From NCBI RefSeq assembly GCF_031458255.1, contig NZ_JAVDYC010000001.1, forward strand, positions 62,001-126,000: 64,000 nt of DNA, written 5' to 3'. Positions 33,325 through 41,793 of this stretch are shown piece after piece. The notes beneath the pieces are model-generated. The model was not told where the DNA came from and did not search any database. It worked only from the letters and a program-made list of their open reading frames with translations. The position numbers and the translations under genes were made by a program. This DNA comes from Catenuloplanes niger. Lineage in GTDB: Bacteria > Actinomycetota > Actinomycetes > Mycobacteriales > Micromonosporaceae. The stretch's first letter is position 1; each line of letters starts with the position of its first letter.

Positions 33325-34688
33325 AGGCAGTCGGGCAGGTCGATGCGGAAGCGGGCGCCGCCGCCGGGCCGGTCGAGCACCTCGGCGGTGCCGTCGTGGG
33401 CGGCCGCGTGCTGGGCGACGAGCGCCAGGCCGAGCCCGGTGCCGCCGCCGTCCGCGCGCGAGGAGCTCTGCGACCGGCCGCGGACGAACCGGTTCCAGAT
33501 CAGCGGCTTGTCCTCCGGGCTGACGCCGGGGCCCTCGTCGTCCACCTCGATCCGGCAGCGCTCCGCGTCCGCGGTCAGCCGCACCTCGGTGGCCCCGCCG
33601 CCGTAGCCGGCCGCGTTGTCGAGCAGGTTGTCGAAGAGCTGCCGGATCCGGCGCCGGTCGACCGACCAGACGACCGGGCCGCCGAGGACGGTGACGATGC
33701 CGGGGTCGAGGCCGTGGTCGCGGCAGGCCTGCCGGGCCAGCTCCGCCACGTCGACCTCCTGCCGGTCCGCGGGCTGGTCGGTCCGGGCGAGCTCGAGCAG
33801 GTCGTTGACCAGGCGCTGGAACCGGTCCACCTCGTCGACGACCAGGCCGGCCGCGAGCGCGGTGCGTTCGTCGAGCGTGTCCCGGCGCCGGTCGAGCACG
33901 CTGGCCGCGGCCGCGAGCGTCTGCAGCGGGGAGCGCAGCTCGTGGCTGACGTCCGCGGCGAACCGGCGGTCGCGCTCCATGCGCGCGGACAGCTGGTCGA
34001 CCATGTGGTTGAACGAGGTGGTCAGCCGGGCCAGGTCCGGCTCGGCGGCCGGGTCGAGGCGGGCCATGTGCCGGCCGGCGGTGATCTCCTGGGCCGCGGC
34101 GGCGACCCGGGTGAGCGGGCGCAGCACGTAGCGGGTGGCGTTCCAGCCGACCAGCGCGCCCGCGCCGGCGGTGCCCAGCGCGACCAGCGTCAGCACCAGC
34201 GCGAGCACGCGGAGCGTGTGGTCCAGCTCGTCCATCGAGTCGACCTCGTAGAACACCACGCCGTCACCGAGCGGCACGGCGACGACCAGCGCGGGACCGT
34301 CGCCGGCGTCGACCATCTGAACGCCGACCCGGCCGGTGGACGCGTGTTCCTGCAGCTCGGGAGGGATCGCGTCGGTGAGCCCGACGTCGGCGCTGCGCGC
34401 GTGCCACTGGCCGGGGCCGAGCTGGAGGACCGCGCGGCGGCTGTCGCCGGTGTCCAGGGAGCGCAGCACCGTACCGATGTCGGGTGCGGGGTTGTTGTTG
34501 ACGCCCGCCTCCACGATCGCGGCGTCGTAGTAGGCGGCCCGGACCGCCGTGTCCTCCCGTTCCGCGATCAGTGACCGGCGCACGAGCTGGTAGGAGACGA
34601 CCGCCATGGCCAGCGACAGCACGAGCGCGCCGGCCGCGAACCCGGTGGTGACCCGCGCCCGCAGCCCGGCCCGCCCCACGACGTTCAT
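33321..34688 (-). CDS. Two-component sensor histidine kinase, MtrB-like
   Basis: 455 residues. Transmembrane helices are at about 15-37 and 158-182, enclosing a 120-residue extracytoplasmic sensor. HAMP occupies about 183-235. HisKA has the phospho-acceptor His near 249 in AADVSHELRSPLQ. The ATPase has an N box LFDNLLDNAAGYG, then DDEGPGV and GGGTGLGLALV. It lies between the response regulator gene (49-base gap) and the lipoprotein gene (GTGA overlap). The stimulus is probably envelope-related, by analogy with MtrB. Confidence 0.92.
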   Translation of the reverse strand: MNVVGRAGLRARVTTGFAAGALVLSLAMAVVSYQLVRRSLIAEREDTAVRAAYYDAAIVEAGVNNNPAPDIGTVLRSLDTGDSRRAVLQLGPGQWHARSADVGLTDAIPPELQEHASTGRVGVQMVDAGDGPALVVAVPLGDGVVFYEVDSMDELDHTLRVLALVLTLVALGTAGAGALVGWNATRYVLRPLTRVAAAAQEITAGRHMARLDPAAEPDLARLTTSFNHMVDQLSARMERDRRFAADVSHELRSPLQTLAAAASVLDRRRDTLDERTALAAGLVVDEVDRFQRLVNDLLELARTDQPADRQEVDVAELARQACRDHGLDPGIVTVLGGPVVWSVDRRRIRQLFDNLLDNAAGYGGGATEVRLTADAERCRIEVDDEGPGVSPEDKPLIWNRFVRGRSQSSSRADGGGTGLGLALVAQHAAAHDGTAEVLDRPGGGARFRIDLPDCL

Positions 34689-34737
34689 GCCGGCCCGGTC
34701 CGGTGTCGCCGGCGCACGCGCGGAGCCGCCGGGCCGG

Positions 34738-35418
34738 TCATGACACGAGCAGCTTGTATCCGAGGCCGCGCACGGTGACCAGGTGGCGGGGCGCCCCCGA
34801 GTCTTTCTCGATCTTGGCGCGCAGCCGGCCGATGTGCACGTCGACCAGCCGCTCGTCGCCGCCGTCGTAGCCCCAGACGCGCTGCAGCAGCTGCTGCCGG
34901 GACAGCACCCGGCCGGCGTGCTCGGCCAGCTCGCAGAGCAGCTGGAACTCGGTGCGCGTCACGGACACGGTCTCGCCGCCGACCCGCACCTCCCCCGCCT
35001 CCGGCAGGATCTGCAGATCACCGAACGACAGCACCGGTACGGGATCGATCGTGACCGGCCGGGCCCGGCGCCGCAGCGCCCGCAGCCGCGCGGACAGTTC
35101 CTTGATCGCGACCGGCTTGACCACGTAGTCGTCCGCGCCCGCCTCCAGCGCGGCCACGATGTCGTGCGTGTCGTCCCGCGCGCTGACCACCACGATCGGC
35201 ACGTCGTCGACGCGCCGCAGCTGCCGGATGCACTCGAAGCCGTCGATGCCGGGGAGCATCAGGTCGACGAGCACGGTGTCCGCGGCCTGGGCGCGCTGCG
35301 CGGCGAGCCCCTCCTCCGCGGTCGCGGCACCCCGGGCCGTGTAGCCCTCGTCCTCCAGCGCCATCACCAGTGACAACCGGATGCGGTCGTCGTCCTCGAT
35401 CACCAGTACGCCCGACAT
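34738..35418 (-). CDS. OmpR-family response regulator
   Basis: 226 residues: a receiver with acidic pocket EDDD near the N-terminus, D52 (VLVDLMLPGID) and the lysine of YVVKPV; then a winged-helix DNA-binding domain (about 130-224) with TRTEFQLLCELAEHAGRVLS and RLVDVHIGRLRAKIE. The ATG at 35418 starts directly before beta-1; two upstream ATGs (35427, 35430) are possible. It precedes the kinase gene in one operon. Targets are not identified. Confidence 0.92.
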   Translation of the reverse strand: MSGVLVIEDDDRIRLSLVMALEDEGYTARGAATAEEGLAAQRAQAADTVLVDLMLPGIDGFECIRQLRRVDDVPIVVVSARDDTHDIVAALEAGADDYVVKPVAIKELSARLRALRRRARPVTIDPVPVLSFGDLQILPEAGEVRVGGETVSVTRTEFQLLCELAEHAGRVLSRQQLLQRVWGYDGGDERLVDVHIGRLRAKIEKDSGAPRHLVTVRGLGYKLLVS

Positions 35419-35677
35419 GCTCCCCATCATGCCCGGACCCCGGCGCGGCCGCCCGGGTGACACCCGCGGGCGGGCCCTGAACCAGGACGCCCGCTCGCGG
35501 GTGCGGCCGGCCCGCCGGTGACGAGACTCCCGTCTGGGGGGAGGAGTCGAGCCGCGACACCGGCGGGATGATCATCTTTCGGGGGGTTCATGGCAACGGC
35601 TTCCCGGACGTGTGACGGTTTCATGACGACCGCGGGCGGTTCCGGACGAGCGCGGGCCCGGACGACCGCGGGTGACT

Positions 35678-36292
35678 TCAGGACGATCGCTGGCGCGGCG
35701 CCGGTGGGTGCGCGGCCAGCCAGGTCAGCGCGGACCGCAGGTCGTCGAAGACCGGCAGCGCGTCGTCCAGCCGCATGGTGTGCAGCACGGTCAGCACGAA
35801 CCGGCTGGGCGCGGCCAGGCACAGGTGGCCGCCGCGCTTGCGGGCCCGCATGTGCCCGCGCACCAGCACGCTGAGCCCTATCGGGTCGACCAGCTCCACC
35901 GCGGACAGGTCCAGCGCGATGTTGCGGTGCAGCGCCGCCGCCCGGCCGAGCGCGGCCTGGATCGTGGACACCAGCAGCCGGTCGATGTCGCCGGTGACCT
36001 CGACGATCGCGGCGTGCGGGTCCTGGCGCAGCGCGACGTCACGGGGGATGTGCTTGCGCACCGGCCAGGTCGCGGCCGCGGCCGTCGACGGCTCGCGCAG
36101 CTGCCCGACCGCGCAGCCGGGACAGGCGTGCTGGCCGGTGGCGAACGGCGAGCCGGCCCAGCCCTGGTCGGTGAGCAGCGGCCAGACCACCTCGAGGTCG
36201 CGCAGGTGGTCGGCGCGGCAGCTCAGAACGTCCCCGCATCGATCGCAGATCAGGTCGATCATGTTGGCGACCTGCCCGGGCACCGCGGTCAT
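35678..36292 (-). CDS. STAS-domain protein with N-terminal zinc-ribbon-like motif
   Basis: 204 residues. The N-terminal 65 residues contain two C-x-x-C pairs (CDRCGD and CPGC) plus a further Cys, likely a zinc-binding module. The rest is a STAS domain (about 90-195) with VTGDIDRLLVSTIQAALGRA, LDLSAVELVDPIGLSVLVRG and MRLDDALPVFDDL. The serine normally phosphorylated in anti-sigma-factor antagonists is replaced (DPIGLSV instead of D-S-x-G). It lies 16 bases downstream of a second STAS gene. A role in partner-switching is plausible; the zinc-STAS combination is uncommon. Confidence 0.8.
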   Translation of the reverse strand: MTAVPGQVANMIDLICDRCGDVLSCRADHLRDLEVVWPLLTDQGWAGSPFATGQHACPGCAVGQLREPSTAAAATWPVRKHIPRDVALRQDPHAAIVEVTGDIDRLLVSTIQAALGRAAALHRNIALDLSAVELVDPIGLSVLVRGHMRARKRGGHLCLAAPSRFVLTVLHTMRLDDALPVFDDLRSALTWLAAHPPAPRQRSS

Positions 36293-36308
36293 CACCCACC
36301 ACCCATCG

Positions 36309-36608
36309 TCAGCCGGCGTCGATCTGCAGCACCTTCGTCGCGTGAGCGATCTCCAACAGGCGCAGCACCCGTGCCGTGGGCCGGCGCAACGCCAGCCGTC
36401 CTTCGCTGCCCCAGAGGCGTCGATGCGTACTGAGCAGCAGGTCGATCCCGGCGGCGTCGATCGTCGGGCAGTCGGTCAGATCCAGGACGAGCCGGGACGG
36501 GCGGCGCGCCAGAGCCTGGTCCAGCAGCAGCTGCACCGCGGGAAGGCGGTGCCGCACCAGCTCGTGCGTGATCGTCAGCTCGATCAGGACGGCCTGCCCC
36601 ACCTGCAT
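36309..36608 (-). CDS. STAS-domain anti-sigma factor antagonist-like protein
   Basis: 99 residues, a single STAS domain: LTITHELVRHRLPAVQLLL, LVLDLTDCPTIDAAGIDLLL, and a C-terminal LRLLEIAHATKVLQI. The usual phosphorylatable Ser in D-S-x-G is Ala (DAAG), so kinase control of the normal type may be absent. The ATG at 36608 follows GGGAGG at about six bases. It is co-transcribed with the zinc-ribbon STAS gene. No kinase of the RsbW type is next to it. Confidence 0.83.
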   Translation of the reverse strand: MQVGQAVLIELTITHELVRHRLPAVQLLLDQALARRPSRLVLDLTDCPTIDAAGIDLLLSTHRRLWGSEGRLALRRPTARVLRLLEIAHATKVLQIDAG

Positions 36609-36914
36609 CCCGGCCTCCCGGTCGCCACGACTCCACTTCGATCAGGCTGCCGGGGACTTTTGACGGAGCCCCGGCCAACATGTGTCAGTTCCGTGACGAT
36701 CCCGCCCGCGGAACCTTCACCTTTCACGGTACACATCAAGAACTCGCTGTTCCCGCTTCCGGCGTGGCCGCTTTCCGCATGCTCCCGCGGGCCACGGCCG
36801 GCCACGGCCGGCCGTGGCCGGCCGTCCTTCCGGTTCCGGCGCGGGCACGGCGAACCACAACACGCGCACGCCGATATGATGCGCGTGCAAGTATTTCATG
36901 GCAGGATCGTACGC
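36609..36914. other. Divergent promoter region with repeat copy C and a GC palindrome
   Basis: The 306 bases between the STAS gene and the PPOX gene carry dispersed repeat copy C and, directly after it, GCCACGGCCG twice followed by GCCGTGGCCG (36791-36820), giving nested palindromes. No other gene is seen. Confidence 0.6.
36749..36794 (-). repeat. Dispersed intergenic repeat, copy C (inverted)
   Basis: Read on the minus strand this matches copies A (508-554) and B (20184-20230): GCCCGCGGGAGCATGCGG, a short variable core, then GGCCACGCCGGAAGCGGGAA. Copies B and C share the GCATGCGG extension. Confidence 0.6.
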
Positions 36915-37328
36915 ATGGCTACTGTTCCCGAAAGTCACGCGGATCTGCTCGACCGTCCGGTGTTCGCGCACCTCGCCACGATCCGGCCGGACGGATCGCC
37001 GCAGTCCAGCGTCATGTGGTTCGCGTGGGACGGCGAGGTGATCCGGATGACCCACACGAAGACCCGGCAGAAGTTCCGCAACCTGGAGAAGGAGCCCCGG
37101 GTCGCGCTCTCGATCTCGGACCCGCAGGACGAGTACCGCTTCCTCGAGGTGCGCGGCACGGTCGAGACGATCGAGGACGACGACGCCGAGGCGTCGTTCT
37201 ACGCGTCGCTGCAGCAGCGCTACGGCAACGTCTACCCGATCCCCGACGCGAACGTCCGGGTGATCATGACGATCCGCCCGACCGCGTTCGTCGCCGTCGC
37301 CGGCGGCTCGGTCGTCGCCCGCTCCTGA
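36915..37328 (+). CDS. PPOX-class F420-dependent (or FMN-binding) protein
   Basis: 137 residues with the split-barrel flavin-binding fold: LDRPVFAHLATIRPDGSPQS, VMWFAWDGEVIRMTHTKTRQ, KFRNLEKEPRVALSISDP and FLEVRGTVETIEDD. Actinobacterial members commonly bind F420 and reduce small molecules or bind biliverdin or haem-like ligands. The ATG at 36915 follows a GGCAGGATC segment. It is transcribed alone, divergent from the STAS pair. Confidence 0.85.
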   Translation: MATVPESHADLLDRPVFAHLATIRPDGSPQSSVMWFAWDGEVIRMTHTKTRQKFRNLEKEPRVALSISDPQDEYRFLEVRGTVETIEDDDAEASFYASLQQRYGNVYPIPDANVRVIMTIRPTAFVAVAGGSVVARS

Positions 37329-37502
37329 CGCCCACCGGCTCGTCCCCCGCGACGCCGGTCGCGTCGCCGCGCCGGCCGTCGACGGTCTCGCCGACGTTTC
37401 GGTCCGGCCGCCGTGCCGGCCATGACGGCCGTGCGGATCCGCCGCCGTGCCGGTCGCACCGGGTGCGTGAAGTCGCACTCCGGCGCGACCGGTGTCGCGG
37501 GG

Positions 37503-39683
37503 TCAGGCCTCGGTCGGCCGCGGCAGGATCAGCGGTCCGGCCGGCGCCGGGCGGCCGTCGAGCCCCCGGGTGAACAGCGCCGCCGCGGGCAGCACCAGGA
37601 CCAGCAGGCTGGGCAGCACGGAGAAGCCGTCCGCGGCCCAGCCGCTGTTCTCCAGCATGAACAGCACGTCCGGCACCACGTGCAGCACGAACACCGACAG
37701 GAACGCCAGCACCGGCGGGATCGGCGCCATGACCAGCGCGGCCGTCCCCCACAGCACGGCGGTGACCGCGCGGCGCCGCGGGCGGTGCCGGCGGGCCAGC
37801 GCCACGACCAGCACGGCAAGCGGCCCGGCCACCAGCGTCCCGGCGGCCGCGACGGGTTCCGTGGCGCCGTTGCCGAGGTAGAGGCCGGCCACGGCCAGCG
37901 TCCCGGCGGGCAGCAGGAGCAGCGCCGCCGCGAGCACGGGCGGCGTCCGGCGCGGGCTGATCGCCAGCGCACCGGCCACGGCCAGCAGCGCGGACACCAC
38001 GGCCACGCCACCGGTGGTGACCGGGAGCATGAGCGGCAGGAACGGGTGGTTCTCGAACGGCGTGCTCTGGAACAGGATCATCGGCCCGCAGGCCGCGGCC
38101 GTGACCGCGGCGACCGCGACCCGGCGGCGGACCGTCCCCGCCTGCCGGGCCGGCGCGGTCCCGGCGACCGCCCGCGCCGCGAGCACCGCGACGCCGCCGG
38201 CCAGCAGCGCGAGCTGCGGGTGGTGCAGGCCGGCGATCTGCAGACCGGCGTTCGCGGCCAGCAGCAGCGCGCCGAACACCAGGGCCGCGCGCACGCCGTA
38301 CCGGCGCTCGGCCACGGCGACCAGCATGCCGAGCGTGGCCAGCAGGATCGCGGCCCAGCGCAGCTCCGCCACCCACATGTACAGCTCGGACGGCCCGCCG
38401 GGCGTGGGCGCGGTCTCGGCGACCCGGTCCATGTCCGGTGTCAGCACGGCCTGCGTCCAGGCCCAGGCCAGCACGCCCGCGACCGCCGCGGCCGCACCCG
38501 CGCCCGCGGCGAAACCGGGCAGCCGGCCCCGCTCCCCCGCCGGGCTTCCGGGCGGCACCTCATCCCGTCCCGGGCCCGGACCGGCCGGGACGGCGCCCGC
38601 TCCACCACCGCCCGTGGCCGCACCCGCCTGGCCGCCACCGGCCGGGACGGCCTCGGATCCCGCGCCGTCGGCGCCCGGTTCGGCGCCGGCGGGCCGCATG
38701 CCACGCTCGGCCGGGTCGTGACCGAACCCGGGCTCCGGCCGGTCCGCGACGGCGAACGCCGGGACCGCGCCGGCGTGCGGACGCGCGGCGGCCCGGCCGT
38801 AGGACAGCGCGACCGCGGCGTACCCCAGCAGCGCGACGGCCCACGTGCCGAACGAGTAGAACATCATGCCGGACGCCGCACCCTCCGGGATCGCCATGAA
38901 CGCGTCCGGCGGCATGCCGAAGGTCAGCGACGCCCAGGCCGCGCTCAGCCCGACGGGCACGCCGGCCGGGCTGGTCAGCACCATCGGCACCGTGGCCGCG
39001 ACCGCGGCGAGCGCGGCCGTGACCGGCGCACCCAGGCAGGCGATCAGGGCCGCACGCCCGCGCCGGGCCGCGCGGGCGACCGCGATGCCGGTCAGCGCGG
39101 TGCCGGGCACCCAGATCGCCACGCCGAGCAGTACGCCGTACACGACGTAGGGCTCGGAGAGCATCCAGGCGCCGAGCAGCAGCGCCGGTACGAGCCCGAG
39201 CGGGGCGAGCACGGCCGAGGTGGCGGCGCCGAACCGGCCGTCGTGCGACATCGGCTGCCGCCGGCCCAGCCACCGGCCGGTCGCCACGCCCCAGGCGATC
39301 AGGAAGGGCGCGGGCAGCAGCCCGGCCCAGGACGGGAAGTAGATGACGTACTCGATCGAGGTGGTCGAGAGCACGGTCGTGAGGATCTCGTCGACGGCCC
39401 GGCCGGCCGTGTAGGTGGCGAGGCCGAGCAGCATCACCGCCGCGCCCGGGCCGAACGCGGACAGAGTCTCCGCCCAGCCGCGCGGCACTCCGGTGGTGTC
39501 CCTGGCCGGCGGGGACGTCAGCAGGCTCAGCGCGAACCCGAGCCGCCGGTGCGCCGCGGCCCGCTCCGCCTCCATGGCGGACAGCTCCGCGAGCCACTCC
39601 CGTTCCATCTCGTCGCGGATCTCGGCCGGCCAGCGGCGGGCCGCCGCGCGCAGGCATCTCCGCGCGAGCACGTCGACGTTCAT
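37503..39683 (-). CDS. Large integral membrane protein of unknown function in a PadR operon
   Basis: 726 residues with about 16-18 hydrophobic segments in two blocks separated by a G/A/P-rich cytoplasmic linker (about 305-395). The N-terminal 60 residues are soluble and charged (CLRAAARRWPAEIRDEMERE, then WLAELSAMEAERAAAHRRLG), a phrase seen in several actinobacterial membrane proteins encoded after PadR regulators. It does not look like a known transporter family. The ATG overlaps the stop of the upstream PadR gene (ATGA), so it is the regulated partner. A role in membrane stress or drug response is possible but not shown. Confidence 0.7.
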   Translation of the reverse strand: MNVDVLARRCLRAAARRWPAEIRDEMEREWLAELSAMEAERAAAHRRLGFALSLLTSPPARDTTGVPRGWAETLSAFGPGAAVMLLGLATYTAGRAVDEILTTVLSTTSIEYVIYFPSWAGLLPAPFLIAWGVATGRWLGRRQPMSHDGRFGAATSAVLAPLGLVPALLLGAWMLSEPYVVYGVLLGVAIWVPGTALTGIAVARAARRGRAALIACLGAPVTAALAAVAATVPMVLTSPAGVPVGLSAAWASLTFGMPPDAFMAIPEGAASGMMFYSFGTWAVALLGYAAVALSYGRAAARPHAGAVPAFAVADRPEPGFGHDPAERGMRPAGAEPGADGAGSEAVPAGGGQAGAATGGGGAGAVPAGPGPGRDEVPPGSPAGERGRLPGFAAGAGAAAAVAGVLAWAWTQAVLTPDMDRVAETAPTPGGPSELYMWVAELRWAAILLATLGMLVAVAERRYGVRAALVFGALLLAANAGLQIAGLHHPQLALLAGGVAVLAARAVAGTAPARQAGTVRRRVAVAAVTAAACGPMILFQSTPFENHPFLPLMLPVTTGGVAVVSALLAVAGALAISPRRTPPVLAAALLLLPAGTLAVAGLYLGNGATEPVAAAGTLVAGPLAVLVVALARRHRPRRRAVTAVLWGTAALVMAPIPPVLAFLSVFVLHVVPDVLFMLENSGWAADGFSVLPSLLVLVLPAAALFTRGLDGRPAPAGPLILPRPTEA

Positions 39684-39952
39684 GCCATCTCCTTCGCCGC
39701 GGTCCGGATGCCGTCCCGGGTCAGCCGGTAGCGGCGGCGGGCCGGGCGCTCGCCCGCGTCCGCCCAGCCGGCCTCGGCCCAGCCGCCGGCGCGGAGCCGG
39801 ACCAGGATCGGGTAGACGGTGCCGCTGGAGTGGCCGCTGGCGCGGATCAGGTCGAGACCGTACCGCGCGGCCGCCGGGTCCCGGAGGAACACGGCGAGCA
39901 CGTCCGCGACGGCCGGGGTGACCCGTATCGGGTTCACGATGAAGACCCCCAT
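39680..39952 (-). CDS. PadR-family transcriptional regulator, copy 1
   Basis: 90 residues, a minimal winged-helix PadR protein: RVTPAVADVLAVFLRDPAAA, RYGLDLIRASGHSSGTVYPI and a beta-wing RRRYRLTRDGI. It is clearly paralogous to the PadR gene directly upstream. The ATG at 39952 is chosen because the homology starts there; the longer frame to 40033 has no family similarity. Overlaps the membrane protein gene by ATGA. PadR proteins usually repress the adjacent gene and themselves. Confidence 0.85.
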   Translation of the reverse strand: MGVFIVNPIRVTPAVADVLAVFLRDPAAARYGLDLIRASGHSSGTVYPILVRLRAGGWAEAGWADAGERPARRRYRLTRDGIRTAAKEMA

Positions 39953-39958
39953 TACCGG

Positions 39959-39975
39959 TTTTCTACATAGAGTCG
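39959..39975 (-). promoter_or_regulatory. Element shared by both padR upstream regions, site 1
   Basis: TTTTCTACATAGAGTCG on the plus strand, identical at 16 of 17 positions to 40366-40382 upstream of the second padR gene. It lies seven bases before the start of copy 1. It may be a PadR operator or part of a duplicated promoter. Confidence 0.5.
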
Positions 39976-40007
39976 TACACGGGTGCGCCGGTCGGCGCCC
40001 GGGGAGA

Positions 40008-40337
40008 TCAGGCCGTGCGCGGGTTCGCCGCACCGCCCAGACCGCGGCCGAGCTGCGCCTGCAGCGCGGCGAGCTCGGTGCGGGCCCAGGTCACGCCGTC
40101 CGGGGTGAGCCGGTAGTAGCGACGGGCCGGGCGGCCGGCGACGACCGGGTCGACGTCCTCCCAGTGCGTCTCGACCCAGCCGGCGTTCTGCAGGCGCAGC
40201 AGGATCGGGTAGAGCGTGCCGCTCGGGTGTCCGCTCGTCCGCATCAGGTCCAGGCCGTACCGATCGGAATCGGGGTCTTCGAGGAACGCGGCCAGCACCT
40301 TGGAGACGGCCGCGGTGACGCGTAGCGGTTGTGGCAT
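40008..40337 (-). CDS. PadR-family transcriptional regulator, copy 2
   Basis: 109 residues: RVTAAVSKVLAAFLEDPDSD, RYGLDLMRTSGHPSGTLYPI, a wing RRYYRLTPDGV and a short C-terminal helix (TELAALQAQLGRGLGG) lacking in copy 1. The two proteins match at most positions of the DNA-binding domain, including the recognition helix, so they arose by tandem duplication and probably read the same site. It is the first gene of the three-gene PadR-PadR-membrane protein unit. Confidence 0.88.
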   Translation of the reverse strand: MPQPLRVTAAVSKVLAAFLEDPDSDRYGLDLMRTSGHPSGTLYPILLRLQNAGWVETHWEDVDPVVAGRPARRYYRLTPDGVTWARTELAALQAQLGRGLGGAANPRTA

Positions 40338-40365
40338 GCGGCCACCCTAGCCGACCCTCGCAAGA

Positions 40366-40382
40366 TTTTCTACATAGGGTCG
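40366..40382 (-). promoter_or_regulatory. Element shared by both padR upstream regions, site 2
   Basis: TTTTCTACATAGGGTCG, 29 bases before the start of copy 2; 16 of 17 bases match site 1. Conservation of AT-rich bases in this GC-rich DNA suggests function. Confidence 0.5.
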
Positions 40383-40440
40383 GACCTGGTACTTGCCGGA
40401 TCGCCGCCGCGCCGGTCGGCGTGGGGGCGGCACCACGGAC

Positions 40441-40483
40441 GATGCCGGGCTCGAGGCCGGGTGGCGGCCTCGAACCCGGCATC
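40441..40483. terminator. Strong hairpin ending the sugar operon
   Basis: An 18-bp stem (40441-40458 with 40466-40483, one mismatch) and a 7-base loop. It lies 33 bases beyond the stop of the last gene of the leftward sugar operon and before the padR unit. No U-run follows. Confidence 0.75.
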
Positions 40484-40515
40484 GGCGGCAAGCCGGCCGG
40501 TGCGCGGTCCCGCGC

Positions 40516-41793
40516 TCAGGCCAGACGGGTGCCCTCGTGCGTGAGCGTCACCGGCGTGCCGGACGCGGCGGACCGGTTCGCGGCGACGCCGGTGAGCACG
40601 CTGCGGATGCCGTCGCGGTAACCGGCCTGCCGGGCCAGCGGGTCGCCGGACGGGCCGCGGAACACGTCGTCGAGCAGCAGCCGGTCGCCGCCGCCGTGCC
40701 CGCCCTCACCGCGGATGATCGGCACCTCCTCGGGCTTGCCCCACTGCTCCTGCACGGTGAGCCGCTCCCACGAGGAGTCGGCCGCGTGCAGGCCGGCGCT
40801 CGGGTCGATGGCCGCGTTCACCGGCGTCCAGGCCCGCTCGCCGACCTCCAGCTCGACCCGGCCGCGGGTACCGGTGAACGCCACGCGGTAGCCCTCGAAC
40901 GGGCTGTACGCGGTGAGCGAGTAGGTGAGCAGCGCGCGGCTGGCGTACCGGATGAGCACGGACATGGTGTCGTCGATGGTCACGCCGGGCGCGAAGACGT
41001 CCTGGTCCCGGACGTAACCGTCCTCGTGCTCCGCGTCCAGGTACAGCGCCTTGAGCCGCGGGTCGGCGGACGCGTCCAGCAGGAACGGGTCGGTGCCGAG
41101 CCCGGGCGCGCCCTTCGCCCGGGCCGGACGGTCGCCACCGCCCCCGGCGCCGCCGGCACCGTAGAAGCGGAGCGCGGTCTGCGCGAAGACCAGCTCCGGG
41201 TGGCTGGCCAGCCACCAGTTGACCAGGTCGAAGTGGTGCGTGGACTTGTGCACCAGCAGCCCGCCGGAGCTGTCCCGGTCGCGGTGCCAGCGCCGGAAGT
41301 AGTCGGCGCCGTGCGCGGTGTCCAGCGCCCACTCGAAGTGCACCGCGGTGATGTCGCCGATCCGGCCGGAGGCGATCAGCTCACGCACCGCGGAGTTGCG
41401 CGGCGAGTAGCGGTAGTTGAACGTGACGACCAGGTTACCGCCGGAGCGTTCGGCCGCCGCGGCGATGCGCGCGCAGCCCTCCTCGTCCGTGGTCAGCGGC
41501 TTCTCGCAGACCACGTCCAGCCCGGCGTCGAGCGCGGCGACCACGTAGTCCGCGTGGGTGGCGTCCACACTGGTCACGATGACCGCGTCGGCGTCCCGCA
41601 GGACGTCGCGCAGACCCTCGGGACCATACGTGGGTACGGGTGCGGGCAGTCGCGCGTTGTGGTAGTCCATCCGGGTCTGGTTGGTGTCCAGGAACGCGAC
41701 GATCCTGCCGGTGTCGCTCCAGTCCCCGAGCAGCGCGTCCACGTACATCTGGGCGCGGTGCCCGAGTCCGATGATGGCGTATCGGCGGGTCAC
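40516..41793 (-). CDS. Gfo/Idh/MocA-family oxidoreductase
   Basis: 425 residues. The N-terminal Rossmann domain has YAIIGLGHRAQMYVDAL and the hallmark CEKPLTTDEEG; the C-terminal part has TFNYRYSPRNSAVRELI, a WHRDRDSSGGLLVHKSTHH segment followed by FDLVNWW, and a glycine-rich insertion (YGAGGAGGGG). The H-K-S-x-H-x-F-D motif corresponds to the active site of the family. The GTG at 41793 is preceded by GGAGG at seven bases and overlaps the cupin stop (GTGA). It oxidises or reduces a sugar or sugar derivative with NAD(P). It is the last gene of the operon. Confidence 0.88.
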   Translation of the reverse strand: MTRRYAIIGLGHRAQMYVDALLGDWSDTGRIVAFLDTNQTRMDYHNARLPAPVPTYGPEGLRDVLRDADAVIVTSVDATHADYVVAALDAGLDVVCEKPLTTDEEGCARIAAAAERSGGNLVVTFNYRYSPRNSAVRELIASGRIGDITAVHFEWALDTAHGADYFRRWHRDRDSSGGLLVHKSTHHFDLVNWWLASHPELVFAQTALRFYGAGGAGGGGDRPARAKGAPGLGTDPFLLDASADPRLKALYLDAEHEDGYVRDQDVFAPGVTIDDTMSVLIRYASRALLTYSLTAYSPFEGYRVAFTGTRGRVELEVGERAWTPVNAAIDPSAGLHAADSSWERLTVQEQWGKPEEVPIIRGEGGHGGGDRLLLDDVFRGPSGDPLARQAGYRDGIRSVLTGVAANRSAASGTPVTLTHEGTRLA

